The position numbers and the translations under genes were made by a program. The notes beneath the pieces are model-generated. The model worked only from the letters and a program-made list of their open reading frames with translations. It had not been told where the DNA came from and ran no database searches. A stretch of 64,000 nt of DNA from Agarivorans sp. Toyoura001 (lineage in GTDB: Bacteria; Pseudomonadota; Gammaproteobacteria; Enterobacterales; Celerinatantimonadaceae): positions 62,001 to 126,000 of the forward strand of contig NZ_BJEQ01000010.1 of the NCBI RefSeq assembly GCF_005405585.1, in the 5' to 3' direction. This document shows positions 1 to 7,913 of this stretch, in pieces. The stretch's first letter is position 1. Each line of letters starts with the position of its first letter.

Positions 1-53
1 AGTTTGTAGAGTACTCATCAGACTTACCAAAAGAGCGAAATCTTTACGAATAG
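1..53 (+). CDS. possible C-terminal end of an upstream gene
   Basis: Reading from base 3, a frame stays open for 16 codons to a TAG at 51-53 and ends with an acidic, hydrophilic tail (SSDLPKERNLYE). A hairpin terminator follows about 25 bp later, which fits the end of a plus-strand gene that starts outside the window. The piece is too short to name, and another frame is also open here, so this is a weak call. Confidence 0.3.
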   Translation, partial: FVEYSSDLPKERNLYE

Positions 54-75
54 ACTCCACCTACACTTATTTAAA

Positions 76-99
76 AGGCCTGCTTGTCAGGCTTTTTTT
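76..99 (+). terminator. Rho-independent terminator of the upstream gene
   Basis: A 5-bp GC-rich stem (GCCTG at 78-82 with CAGGC at 88-92) is followed directly by a run of Ts. It separates whatever lies upstream from the MerR-family promoter that begins at 118. Confidence 0.7.
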
Positions 100-117
100 G
101 TTTCTTTGAGAAAATCC

Positions 118-149
118 TTGACCCTATACCTAGCTACAGGGTTTATCAT
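118..149 (+). promoter_or_regulatory. MerR-type promoter with operator dyad and long spacer
   Basis: A -35-like TTGACC (118-123) and a -10-like TATCAT (144-149) are separated by 20 bp instead of 17. The spacer holds a dyad running from ACCCT to AGGGT (121-142). Overlong spacers with a centred dyad are characteristic of promoters that MerR-family activators unwind on metal binding. The site immediately precedes the ZntR-like gene, so it probably autoregulates the regulator and drives the overlapping permease. Confidence 0.8.
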
Positions 150-169
150 AGGTGTAGATGGAGGGTCGC

Positions 170-577
170 ATGTACAAAATTGGCGAATTAGCAAAACTCA
201 GTGGTTTAACTGTGGAAGCGTTGCGCTTTTACGAGCGTAAGGGCTTGTTAGCGCCAGTAGCTCGTGGGGCGAATCAATACCGAATGTATAGCGAACAAGA
301 CCTGGCAAGGCTTGGTTTTATTCAGCGCGCCAAGCAAGCCGGATTATCGATTAAAGATATCTTGGAGCTGCTTACCCTGCGCGAGCATGCTGAAACCTCT
401 AGCTGTGGTGATGTAAGCAGCGTGGTAGCCCACAAGCTACATAAGGTGCAGGAACAATTGCTTCAGCTGCAAGCGTTTGAAGCCACCCTCAAAAAGCTGC
501 ATGACGAGTGCTGCGGCGGTGAAGAAAGTGCTACCTCTTGTTCAATATTAAAGGCCTTAGATGATGTTATTGAATAA
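170..577 (+). CDS. ZntR-like MerR-family metal-responsive regulator
   Basis: A 135-residue MerR regulator. The N-terminal winged helix (YKIGELAKLSGLTVEALRFY) binds promoter DNA, a long dimerisation helix follows, and the C-terminal loop carries the metal ligands. With the ATG at 170 as residue 1, cysteines fall at 79, 114, 115 and 124, the same positions as the Zn ligands of E. coli ZntR. The His that ZntR has at 119 is Glu here, so Zn, Cd or Pb could be the effector. The ATG at 170 is preferred over the one at 158 because GGAGGG lies just upstream. The gene overlaps the next one, a metal permease, by 17 bp, so the two should be co-transcribed from the long-spacer promoter at 118-149. Confidence 0.88.
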   Translation: MYKIGELAKLSGLTVEALRFYERKGLLAPVARGANQYRMYSEQDLARLGFIQRAKQAGLSIKDILELLTLREHAETSSCGDVSSVVAHKLHKVQEQLLQLQAFEATLKKLHDECCGGEESATSCSILKALDDVIE

Positions 578-1610
578 CTTTGTAAGTTTGTTTTTAAGTG
601 CTGCTCCTTGGTTGTTTTTAGGTTTTGTTATTGCTGCTAGCTTGAAATTAGGCTTACCAAGCCGTTGGCTAGCAAAGCACTTAGGCAATAGTAAGCCCAG
701 TACGACCATTAAAGCGGCGTTTATTGGCGCGCCTTTGCCTTTGTGCTCTTGTGGGGTTATTCCCGCCGCCATGGGCCTGCGCCGAGCGGGCGCATCTAAA
801 AGTGCCACCACTTCTTTCTTAATTGCCACACCGGAGACAGGTGTTGATTCAGTGGCAGTATCTTATGCCTTATTGGGGCCTGTAATGGCCATTGTTCGGC
901 CCGTAGCTGCTATTACCAGTGCAATTGTGGCAGGTTTACTTGTGGGAAACAGCGAAGATAATAAGCCGGTTACTAGCGAAGTAAAAAGCTGCTGTAGCAA
1001 AAAAAACGCTAGCCAACAGCAGCAAGCAACTGCTGAGGTAAAGCTCAGCGTTAAACAAAAAATAAGCGCTTGGCTGAATAGCTTTGCTGAACTGGTGGGA
1101 GACAGCTATTTATGGCTCTTGATCGGTTTGGTATTTGCCGCCTTGATTCAAACTTACTTGCCCGAGAGCTTTATGACCCGCTGGGGACAAGGCTGGATCA
1201 CTATGTTAGTGATGGTGTTGGTTGGCGTGCCTATGTACATTTGCGCCACAGCATCAACGCCTATTGCCGCAGGTTTAATCATTGCTGGTATATCGCCAGG
1301 GGCGGCCTTGGTATTTATGCTGGCGGGGCCGGCCACTAATGTTGCTACCTTAATGTTGGTTCGCCAAGAAATGGGAGTGCGTGCGTTAGCCGCCTACTTA
1401 ACCGGTGTTGTAGTTAGTGCAATGGCCTTTGGCTGGGGCTTAGATTGGGCAATTGGCCAATGGCACTGGCAAGTAAATCCGGTAGCTTGGCAAGAGCACC
1501 AGTTAGTGAATAGCTGGTGGGTGGTAAGTAGTAGTTTGGTTATTGCGATATTGATGTTACGCGCAGGACTCAATGATGCGCGGCAGCGCTGGGTGGGCAC
1601 TGCCGCATAA
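561..1610 (+). CDS. SO_0444-family Cu/Zn efflux permease (DUF318/ArsP-like)
   Basis: A 349-residue polytopic inner-membrane protein of the permease family PF03773. It has the family signature CSCGVIP (Cys62, Cys64) at the end of a transmembrane segment and a second hydrophobic half after a hydrophilic cytoplasmic stretch (about 132-170). That stretch contains a Cys pair (144-145), as in permeases proposed to export soft metals or arsenicals. Overlap with the ZntR-like regulator indicates metal-induced expression and a job in efflux of zinc, copper or a similar ion. Substrate specificity cannot be read from the sequence. Two adjacent ATGs (561, 564) are possible starts. Confidence 0.8.
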   Translation: MMLLNNFVSLFLSAAPWLFLGFVIAASLKLGLPSRWLAKHLGNSKPSTTIKAAFIGAPLPLCSCGVIPAAMGLRRAGASKSATTSFLIATPETGVDSVAVSYALLGPVMAIVRPVAAITSAIVAGLLVGNSEDNKPVTSEVKSCCSKKNASQQQQATAEVKLSVKQKISAWLNSFAELVGDSYLWLLIGLVFAALIQTYLPESFMTRWGQGWITMLVMVLVGVPMYICATASTPIAAGLIIAGISPGAALVFMLAGPATNVATLMLVRQEMGVRALAAYLTGVVVSAMAFGWGLDWAIGQWHWQVNPVAWQEHQLVNSWWVVSSSLVIAILMLRAGLNDARQRWVGTAA

Positions 1611-1621
1611 GTTCAATATTA

Positions 1622-2029
1622 TTAATTAGTTGGCACGCGCTTAAACATTGCACCGTTGTTTAAGCGCAAATTTTCGCCGTCACTCATTAGCGGTTCTTCT
1701 AACGCTTGAATGAACTCCATTTCAATTTTATTAGCCATGTCGTCACACAGCATGCGTGTCATGCCAATAGGCTGATTAACCAACAGCTGTTTGCCATTCC
1801 ACTCAGCTTGGCCAAAAAAGTTATTACAACCCGTGGTGCCAGAAATCTTAAAGCCCTTATCGTTTTCTTCTAAGGTAAACGCTGGCAACTTAATGTCGGC
1901 AATGTTGTAAAAGTCACCGGTCATATACCAACGGGTATCTGCTAAATCCATGCTTGGCTCCGATTGATTACTGGTACAGCCGGTTAAGCCCAACGCGATT
2001 GTTAAACCCAAAATTAGCTGTTTATTCAT
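1622..2029 (-). CDS. META/HslJ-like domain lipoprotein
   Basis: A 135-residue envelope protein. The first residues form a lipoprotein signal ending in a lipobox (LGLTGC). One META domain follows, with the typical GTTGCNNFFG and TRMLCDDMANKIE patterns. HslJ-type META proteins are linked to envelope stress and novobiocin resistance in enterobacteria, without a known biochemical activity. The ATG at 2029 is chosen because GAGGT sits just upstream; a longer reading from 2053 lacks a ribosome site. It converges on the permease gene with 11 bp between them. Confidence 0.82.
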   Translation of the reverse strand: MNKQLILGLTIALGLTGCTSNQSEPSMDLADTRWYMTGDFYNIADIKLPAFTLEENDKGFKISGTTGCNNFFGQAEWNGKQLLVNQPIGMTRMLCDDMANKIEMEFIQALEEPLMSDGENLRLNNGAMFKRVPTN

Positions 2030-2189
2030 GGTAGTTACCTCAAGTAAGCACAAAAACTATTTCAAGCTATTGTAGAACACAGAGAGAGTGAAAAGTTCGT
2101 TTACTGATAAAATTAATGTTTTTTTTAGGTGGTTTTAATATCAACACAAAAAGTAACTATCAGCCTAATTGGCACTAAGTTACCGCCAA

Positions 2190-2240
2190 ATGCGAGATGT
2201 TTCACACTTATTGGACAGTTCTCGTCCTATGCTTCGCTCA
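2190..2240 (+). promoter_or_regulatory. CRP-like site and promoter of udp
   Basis: TGCGA-6 bp-TCACA (2191-2206) matches the CRP half-sites at 9 of 10 positions. A -10-like TATGCT lies at 2228-2233. A start near 2240 would centre the CRP site near -41.5, the class II position. The E. coli udp promoter is CRP/CytR controlled, which fits. Inferred from sequence only. Confidence 0.6.
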
Positions 2241-2271
2241 TCAATCATTGGACGAAATTAAGTAGGTAAAC

Positions 2272-3039
2272 ATGAATCAGCAAGCGAGTGTATTTCATTT
2301 AGGTTTGAACCCAGAAATGCTGAAAGGCGCCACGTTGGCCATCATTCCTGGTGATCCACAACGCGTAGAGCGTATTGCTTCATTATTGGAAGAGCCAGAA
2401 TTTTTAGCCTCACAGCGTGAGTTTACCTCTTACCTTGGCAAGTTGAATGGAACACCTGTTGTAGTGTGTTCAACTGGTATTGGTGGTCCATCTACGTCAA
2501 TCGCGGTAGAAGAATTAGCCCAGTTAGGTATTCGCACCTTTTTGCGTGTAGGTACTACTGGCGCTATTCAGCCACACATTAATGTTGGTGACGTGATTGT
2601 TACCACGGCATCGGTTCGTTTAGACGGAGCCAGCAGCCATTTTGCTCCAATGCAATTCCCTGCTGTTGCCGATTTCTCCTGTATGCAGGCCTTAAACAGC
2701 GCGGCGCTAGACGCTAATGCTACTTGTCATGTCGGTGTAACTGCTTCAAGTGATACCTTTTACCCGGGACAAGAGCGTTACGACACGGTATCTGGCCGAG
2801 TAGTGAAAGCCTTTCAAGGCTCGATGGAAGAGTGGCAAGCTATGGGTGTGCTTAACTTTGAAATGGAAAGTGCCACCTTATTCACCATGTGTGCATCTCA
2901 AGGTTTAAAAGCCGGTTGTGTGGCGGGCGTTATAGTTAACCGTACTCAACAAGAAATTCCTGATGAAAGCTTGATGAAAAACACCGAGCACCAAGCAGTA
3001 AACATTGTAGTAGAAGCCGCACGTAAGATGCTTGGTTAA
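2272..3039 (+). CDS. udp: uridine phosphorylase
   Basis: Cytosolic pyrimidine-salvage enzyme that splits uridine with phosphate to uracil and ribose-1-phosphate. The 255 residues align along their whole length with E. coli Udp. Visible landmarks are the phosphate loop [42 protein letters not shown], the nucleoside-site segment [12 protein letters not shown] and [12 protein letters not shown]. The ATG has AGGT shortly upstream. It is monocistronic, with a CRP-like promoter in front and a terminator behind. Confidence 0.97.
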   Translation: MNQQASVFHLGLNPEMLKGATLAIIPGDPQRVERIASLLEEPEFLASQREFTSYLGKLNGTPVVVCSTGIGGPSTSIAVEELAQLGIRTFLRVGTTGAIQPHINVGDVIVTTASVRLDGASSHFAPMQFPAVADFSCMQALNSAALDANATCHVGVTASSDTFYPGQERYDTVSGRVVKAFQGSMEEWQAMGVLNFEMESATLFTMCASQGLKAGCVAGVIVNRTQQEIPDESLMKNTEHQAVNIVVEAARKMLG

Positions 3040-3089
3040 CAAAAAACTAAGCCAACTTGCCTGATGGCTTAGCTGTCCTTTCCATATTC

Positions 3090-3126
3090 AGCCCAATAGT
3101 TCGTTAAGTTCTATTGGGCTTTTTTG
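3090..3126 (+). terminator. udp terminator
   Basis: A 10-bp perfect stem (AGCCCAATAG with CTATTGGGCT) with an 11-nt loop is followed by a T run. A second, weaker inverted repeat (CTAAGCC...GGCTTAG) lies just before it, right after the udp stop codon. Confidence 0.85.
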
Positions 3127-3163
3127 TTCTCAGCGACCTGATAAGAATAAATCGTATGCAATA

Positions 3164-3195
3164 AAAAAGGCCTATCAACAGATAGGCCTTTTTGA
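3164..3195. terminator. bidirectional terminator, mainly for fis
   Basis: A near-perfect palindrome of the form A-run, GGCCTATC, AACA, GATAGGCC, T-run. In the minus direction it lies 20 bp after the fis stop codon. Confidence 0.85.
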
Positions 3196-3214
3196 GCAAT
3201 ATCTAAGTCTTAGC

Positions 3215-3514
3215 TTAGTTCATGCCGTATTTTTTTAACTTCTTGCGTAAAGTACCGCGGTTGATACCTAACATGATTGAAGCGCGAGTTTGGTTGCCAC
3301 GCGTGTATTGCATAACTACGTCAAGCAACGGAGCTTCAACTTCAGATAGTACTAATTCGTACAATTCAGACACATCTTCGCCATTTAATTGTGCGAAGTA
3401 GTTGCGCAATGCTTGCTCAACAGAATCACGCAATGGACGTTCTTTCACTTCAGTACTCGTAGCACTGCTAGTCATAGTAGAAAGTGTGTTTGTGGTGGTA
3501 TTTGAATCAAACAT
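3215..3514 (-). CDS. fis: DNA-binding protein Fis
   Basis: A 99-residue nucleoid-associated protein that bends DNA and regulates rRNA promoters and recombination. The C-terminal half is practically the canonical Fis sequence: [18 protein letters not shown] followed by the helix-turn-helix [18 protein letters not shown]. The N-terminal 25 residues are Ser/Thr-rich and variable, as usual. It lies 35 bp downstream of dusB in the conserved dusB-fis arrangement. Confidence 0.97.
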   Translation of the reverse strand: MFDSNTTTNTLSTMTSSATSTEVKERPLRDSVEQALRNYFAQLNGEDVSELYELVLSEVEAPLLDVVMQYTRGNQTRASIMLGINRGTLRKKLKKYGMN

Positions 3515-3549
3515 ACTTGACGCTCTTTTTAATTAATTAATGATCACAA

Positions 3550-4506
3550 CTATTCGAAAAACTGCTCAATCGCGGACGTTTGTACCAGGGCTGATTCAAG
3601 CTGGTTAAACTGGCTACGAAACTCGTCCGTGTCCGCTAATTGCTTCAAGTACCACCCCACATGTTTGCGAGCGATACGTACCCCTTGGTACTCCCCGTAG
3701 TGTGAATACAGGTTGTCTAAGTGGTGAAGCATTACTTCCTTCACTTCTTCGGCCTGTGGCGAAGCAATATGCTCACCAGTGCTTAAGAAGTGATTAATTT
3801 CTCTGAAAAGCCAAGGGTTACCTTGGGCTCCTCGACCGATCATGATGGCGTCCGCTCCAGTATAGGCCAGCACATGCTTGGCTTGCTCTGGGGTGGTGAT
3901 ATCACCATTAGCCACAATCGGTATTGAGACTTCTTGTTTTACTGCTTTGATAGTGTCGTACTCAGCCAAACCTTTATACATACATGCTCGCGTCCGACCA
4001 TGAATGGCTAAAGCTTGAATGCCAGCCGTTTCTGCAAGCTTGGCAATATGCAAAGCATTGCGGTGTTCTGGTGACCATCCAGTTCTAATCTTTAAGGTCA
4101 CAGGAACATCAACCGCCTGTACAACAGCATCAAGAATCTTTGCTACTAGTTCCGGTTGCTGTAACAGCGCCGAACCAGCTAGCTTTTTGTTTACCTTTTT
4201 CGCCGGACAACCCATATTGATATCGATGATTTGCGCGCCATTTGCCACATTATGTTGGGCGGCGAGAGCCATCAATTCTGGGTCAGCTCCAGCTATTTGA
4301 ACACTGCGTATGCCGCATTCATCTAGGTGAACCATACGATTTAGCGATTTTTGGCTATTCCACACCCGAGGGTTACTGGACACCATCTCCGAAACCGTAA
4401 GCCCTGCGCCTAGTCGCCAACATAAGCGGCGAAAAGGTTGATCAGTAATGCCAGCCATAGGCGCTAGTATCACCGGATTGTCCAGTTTATAACTGCCTAT
4501 ATTCAT
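3550..4506 (-). CDS. dusB: tRNA-dihydrouridine synthase B
   Basis: FMN-dependent enzyme that reduces specific uridines in tRNA to dihydrouridine. A TIM barrel starts at once ([19 protein letters not shown]), contains the catalytic-Cys segment [20 protein letters not shown], and has the FMN-phosphate segments ANGDI and [11 protein letters not shown]. The helical tRNA-binding domain forms the C-terminus. The ATG at 4506 (MNIGSYKL) matches the start of E. coli DusB; the open frame continues upstream only to a TTG. The gene precedes fis and lies downstream of prmA, a conserved order in gammaproteobacteria. Confidence 0.96.
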   Translation of the reverse strand: MNIGSYKLDNPVILAPMAGITDQPFRRLCWRLGAGLTVSEMVSSNPRVWNSQKSLNRMVHLDECGIRSVQIAGADPELMALAAQHNVANGAQIIDINMGCPAKKVNKKLAGSALLQQPELVAKILDAVVQAVDVPVTLKIRTGWSPEHRNALHIAKLAETAGIQALAIHGRTRACMYKGLAEYDTIKAVKQEVSIPIVANGDITTPEQAKHVLAYTGADAIMIGRGAQGNPWLFREINHFLSTGEHIASPQAEEVKEVMLHHLDNLYSHYGEYQGVRIARKHVGWYLKQLADTDEFRSQFNQLESALVQTSAIEQFFE

Positions 4507-4626
4507 GACTCGCGTTCTTCTCAATCTCAGGGCGGCGTAGTTTACGACTTTTTTAGCACGCTGGAAAGGCTATATTTTGAACATTTTTCAAAAAAAAAGC
4601 TGGATTTTTAGTGGAGGAATATGGCA

Positions 4627-4651
4627 GCAAACCCTTTGAGATAGGGTTTGC
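4627..4651. repeat. perfect inverted repeat between prmA and dusB
   Basis: GCAAACCCT, a 7-nt loop, then AGGGTTTGC form a perfect 9-bp stem 19 bp after the prmA stop codon. No T tract follows in the prmA direction, so it is not a standard terminator. It could stabilise the mRNA end or attenuate read-through into dusB-fis. Confidence 0.55.
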
Positions 4652-4669
4652 CCCACTTTTTCGGGTAAC

Positions 4670-5548
4670 TTAGCGTTTTGTGCCGCTTAATCGACACCAT
4701 TCTTGATCGAGAACAACCGGATCCATATCGCACTGTGATTGATAAGCATCCACAACGGTGGAACTTTGTTCTTCTAGAATGCCAGATAAGGCAATTAAAC
4801 CTTGCGGTTTTAGGTAGGCGAGTATTACTTCTGCCAATTCTTTAAGTGGCCCTGCGAGAATATTGGCCACTACGATGTCGGCTTTAAAATCTGTTGGTTG
4901 GTCTTTGGGTAGATATAGCTCGAGTTTGTCGGCAACGCCATTTCGCTCGGCGTTGTCACGGCTGGCAAGAATGGCTTGAGGGTCGATATCAATGCCGACG
5001 ACGCGTTCAGCGCCAAGCTTGATAGCGGCAATCGCTAAAATGCCGCTGCCACAGCCAAAGTCCACCACTGTTTTACCACTAAGGTCGAGTTGGTCTAGCC
5101 ACTTTAAACATAGCGCTGTTGTGGGGTGAGTGCCTGTACCAAAGGCAAGCCCTGGGTCGAGCATTACGTTTACTGCGCTTGGGTCGGGTACGTCGGTCCA
5201 GCTTGGGCAAATCCAAAGGCGCTTGCCAAATTGCATGGGGTGGAAGTCTTTCATCCACTCGCGTTCCCAGTCTTTATCTTCAAGTTGATCTAGCTTGTAG
5301 TTGCCATCGTCAATTATCAGCGCTTCGCGCAAGAACTCAAGAATAGGCGCCATATCGGTGGTGGCGTCGTAAAGGCCTTGCACGTCGGTATCACCCCATA
5401 ACGGTGTTTCCCCTAATAAGGGCTCAAATACCGGTGTGTCGTGACGGTCTAACAGGGTAACGGCTTGGCTACCGGTTTCCATTAGTATGTCGCCAATGGT
5501 CTCGGCAGTGTCTTTTGTGGCGTTAATTTTTAGCTGGATCCAAGGCAT
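4670..5548 (-). CDS. prmA: ribosomal protein L11 methyltransferase
   Basis: Class I SAM-dependent methyltransferase that methylates ribosomal protein L11. The N-terminal substrate-recognition domain begins [10 protein letters not shown], and the SAM-binding motif [20 protein letters not shown] is followed by [10 protein letters not shown] and [10 protein letters not shown]. The start at 5548 is set by homology to E. coli PrmA and by GAGGAG seven bases upstream. The open frame extends to 5578 without a ribosome site. Confidence 0.96.
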   Translation of the reverse strand: MPWIQLKINATKDTAETIGDILMETGSQAVTLLDRHDTPVFEPLLGETPLWGDTDVQGLYDATTDMAPILEFLREALIIDDGNYKLDQLEDKDWEREWMKDFHPMQFGKRLWICPSWTDVPDPSAVNVMLDPGLAFGTGTHPTTALCLKWLDQLDLSGKTVVDFGCGSGILAIAAIKLGAERVVGIDIDPQAILASRDNAERNGVADKLELYLPKDQPTDFKADIVVANILAGPLKELAEVILAYLKPQGLIALSGILEEQSSTVVDAYQSQCDMDPVVLDQEWCRLSGTKR

Positions 5549-5594
5549 TGTCCGCTCCTCTAGAAGATTATGCGGCAAGTGTACTGGGTTAGAT

Positions 5595-5627
5595 AAGGCT
5601 TAGCATTAAAAATATGCTAAGCCTTTT
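5595..5627 (-). terminator. terminator after the small membrane protein gene
   Basis: AAGGCTTAGCAT and ATGCTAAGCCTT form a long stem with an A/T-rich loop. It lies about 10 bp beyond the stop of the minus-strand gene ending at 5638 and separates it from prmA. The flanking A/T runs may let it work in both directions. Confidence 0.75.
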
Positions 5628-5637
5628 ATTGGCGGGT

Positions 5638-6018
5638 TTAACTGCTCGGGCTTAATCCGCGATGGCGGTATTTAGCACGCTTGTATAATAGCTGTAGGCC
5701 TCGGTAACAGGCCAGTAGGGCAAGTACAATGGAAGGTGCATTGAACACCACGCTAACAATCACCACCGCTATGGCTAAATAGAGAAAAGGAATAAATTCG
5801 TATAGAGGCTCTGGGATCACCTTCCGTTTACGTAGAAAGGATTTTTTAAATTTGTCGTAACGACGGTAGTTAGACCTAAGCACCCACACTAAGGCTCCCA
5901 TGGCAAATAAAATAGCCCCACCTACATGGGCTAGCCAAGGCTCTAGAAACAACATGGAGCTGGTGCCTGCATACAAATATCCACTAGGTAGTAATTCGTA
6001 TATCGCTTTCGGTAACAT
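5638..6018 (-). CDS. small membrane protein, paralogue 1 of a tandem pair
   Basis: A 126-residue protein of unknown function with about three to four hydrophobic segments and a basic middle (RSNYRRYDKFKKSFLRKRK). The start is the ATG at 6018, with GGAGG shortly upstream. It contains an internal repeat: IYELLPSGYLYAG near the N-terminus recurs as LYEFIPFLYLAIA after residue 70. The next gene upstream (6095-6514) encodes a clear paralogue with the same layout, so the pair arose by tandem duplication. No family name is recognised, and an inner-membrane location is inferred from hydrophobicity. Confidence 0.7.
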   Translation of the reverse strand: MLPKAIYELLPSGYLYAGTSSMLFLEPWLAHVGGAILFAMGALVWVLRSNYRRYDKFKKSFLRKRKVIPEPLYEFIPFLYLAIAVVIVSVVFNAPSIVLALLACYRGLQLLYKRAKYRHRGLSPSS

Positions 6019-6094
6019 GGTTGCCTCCATTGCTCTTAACATTCCATTAACTTATTAAGCATAGACTCAATGAAGAAATTGACCAAATAGTCTA

Positions 6095-6514
6095 CTAATC
6101 TACTGTGCGATGCTTAGATGATTGGGCTGCTGCAGTTGTCGTTTGCGCTTTTTGCCAAGCGTGTTGGCGGTACTTATGCCGCAAATACAGCAGCGAACAG
6201 CCACGATACATGCATAACATAGCGATGCCGTAAGCCAGTAAAGTAGATTGGGTAGAGGCTAAGCTTAGTGCTACTGCGATAAAGAAGAAGGGCATAAATT
6301 CGTACAAGGATTCGGGAATGGTAAAGCGTTTGCGAGAGTGGACCACTTGATCGTGGCGTCTAAAGTTGGAACGCATCACCCATATAAGCGCGCCAAGGCA
6401 AAACAATAGCGCTCCGCCGGCTATGCCTAAGTTTGAGTCTATCCATAATACAGAGCTAGACCCTGCGGCCAAATACAGGCTTGGCAATATTTCATATATT
6501 GGCTTGATGATCAT
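6095..6514 (-). CDS. small membrane protein, paralogue 2 of a tandem pair
   Basis: A 139-residue relative of the neighbouring protein. It shares IYEILPSLYLAAGSSSVLW, the central GALLFCLGALIWVMRSNFRRHD and the second repeat LYEFMPFFFIAVAL. The C-terminal tail is longer and hydrophilic (about 25 residues, Thr/Ala/Gln-rich). The ATG at 6514 gives a product collinear with the paralogue; a reading from 6565 adds an unlikely N-terminus. Function unknown. The 76-bp gap between the two genes suggests one transcript. Confidence 0.68.
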   Translation of the reverse strand: MIIKPIYEILPSLYLAAGSSSVLWIDSNLGIAGGALLFCLGALIWVMRSNFRRHDQVVHSRKRFTIPESLYEFMPFFFIAVALSLASTQSTLLAYGIAMLCMYRGCSLLYLRHKYRQHAWQKAQTTTAAAQSSKHRTVD

Positions 6515-6696
6515 GATGTTACACGCTATTCCATTGTATTTATCGGCTAAATTACCACTTCCCAAAGCATAACTTTGCTCTAACTAAGATGAACAAAGTG
6601 TAAGTCAAAATGAAGATTCTGCTTTTTTCCGTGAGATTAGCTTGCTTGTTTGCTGTAACAACTTGGTTACAGATTGAACGGTATTTAGTCTTTCAA

Positions 6697-6720
6697 AAAG
6701 TAAACTTTATGGTTTACTTT
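6697..6720. promoter_or_regulatory. 24-bp palindrome, candidate operator
   Basis: AAAGTAAAC, six bases, GTTTACTTT: perfect 9-bp arms. A further GTAAAC half-site follows at 6734-6739. The palindrome lies about 47 bp before the start of the metallo-beta-lactamase-fold gene, where a repressor or activator dimer could control it. No T tract supports a terminator role. Confidence 0.6.
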
Positions 6721-6766
6721 GTTTGATTTGAATGTAAACTCTTCGGTGTAATTTGTAGAGGTAGAG

Positions 6767-7843
6767 ATGTTGACTATTCGACGTACCGTAATGAGTTTTT
6801 GTTTGGGAGGATTAATGAGCACTTCGATAGCACCCGCACTGGCGGCAGACAACAGCATATTTAATACCACACAGCTTGATGGCAAGTATCAAAACAGCCA
6901 AGCAAGCCCTGCCAACAGCTCGGCATGGGGAATTTTATGGCGTTACGTGACTGAGCGTCGAGTAGATGCCACGCCGACTAATGCTATTCCAGTGTTGCCA
7001 TTAACTGCCGCTTCACTCGATGCCTTGCCTTCAGAGCAAGATAGTGTGATTCGTTTCGGTCACTCTAGTGTTTATATGCTGGTGGGTGGGCAGCGATGGT
7101 TAATTGACCCTGTTTTTTCACAGCGTACTTCGCCGTTTAGTTTTATTGGGCCAAAGCGCTTTCATCAACCCCCGCTAAATCTTAACGAGCTAGATAACAT
7201 TGATGGGGTATTGATCTCTCATGACCATTATGATCATTTAGACAAATACAGCATTGGCCTATTAAAAGACAAGGTTAAGCACTTTGTAGTACCTGAAGGT
7301 GTTGATCAACATTTAATTGATTGGGGCGTAAAGCCTGAACGTATTCAACGTTTACGGTGGTGGCAATCTGCAAAATTTGGTGAGCTAAGCATTACTGCCA
7401 CGCCAACTCAGCACTTCTCTGGACGTGGATTATTTGATGGAAACCAAACCCTGTGGGCATCCTATGTGATTGACTCTCCCAACAAACGGATCTTCTTTAG
7501 TGGTGACTCTGGGTACTTTGATGGTTTTAAGCAAATTGGCGAGCGCTTTGGTCCCTTTGATCTCACCATGATGGAAACCGGCGCTTATGATAAAGATTGG
7601 TCAGCGGTGCATATGACACCCGAACAAGCGCTGCAGGCTCATCTCGATTTGCGTGGTCAAGCCATGATGCCAGTACATAACGCCACTTTCGATTTGGCCT
7701 TCCATTCGTGGTACGAACCACTAGAACGCATTAGTGCGCTAAGTCAGCAAGCGGGTGTGGAGTTAGTGACACCAAAAATTGGTGAAGTTTTCAAAGTTGG
7801 TCAAAACCAAACTACCGAAGCATGGTGGCGAGACTTAAAATAA
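6767..7843 (+). CDS. exported metallo-beta-lactamase-fold hydrolase (NAPE-PLD/UlaG-like)
   Basis: A 358-residue protein with an N-terminal signal peptide (MLTIRRTVMSFCLGGLMSTSIAPALAA by composition, cut after about residue 27), so probably periplasmic. The metal-binding motif HDHYDHLD is at residues 152-159, with a further ligand in SGDSGYF (Asp247) and later histidines. The layout, including the WLIDPVF segment before the motif, resembles the NAPE-PLD/UlaG branch (PF12706), which acts on phosphodiesters or lactones. The substrate is not evident. The ATG has AGAGGT upstream. It is monocistronic with a terminator shared with accC. Confidence 0.82.
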   Translation: MLTIRRTVMSFCLGGLMSTSIAPALAADNSIFNTTQLDGKYQNSQASPANSSAWGILWRYVTERRVDATPTNAIPVLPLTAASLDALPSEQDSVIRFGHSSVYMLVGGQRWLIDPVFSQRTSPFSFIGPKRFHQPPLNLNELDNIDGVLISHDHYDHLDKYSIGLLKDKVKHFVVPEGVDQHLIDWGVKPERIQRLRWWQSAKFGELSITATPTQHFSGRGLFDGNQTLWASYVIDSPNKRIFFSGDSGYFDGFKQIGERFGPFDLTMMETGAYDKDWSAVHMTPEQALQAHLDLRGQAMMPVHNATFDLAFHSWYEPLERISALSQQAGVELVTPKIGEVFKVGQNQTTEAWWRDLK

Positions 7844-7862
7844 GCACTTGGATTTACGCCAA

Positions 7863-7896
7863 TAAAAAAAGGCCCTAAGCATGCTTAGGGCCTTTT
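7863..7896. terminator. bidirectional terminator between convergent genes
   Basis: A long perfect palindrome centred on GCATGC: A-run, GGCCCTAAGC, its complement, T-run. It ends both the hydrolase gene (plus) and accC (minus). Confidence 0.9.
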
Positions 7897-7913
7897 TAGT
7901 ATCAGCTTGTTGC

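Noticed and set aside
557-829. Minus-strand gene of 90 codons opposite the permease start
   Set aside because: It is antisense to a well-supported permease gene and has no ribosome site or recognisable domain.
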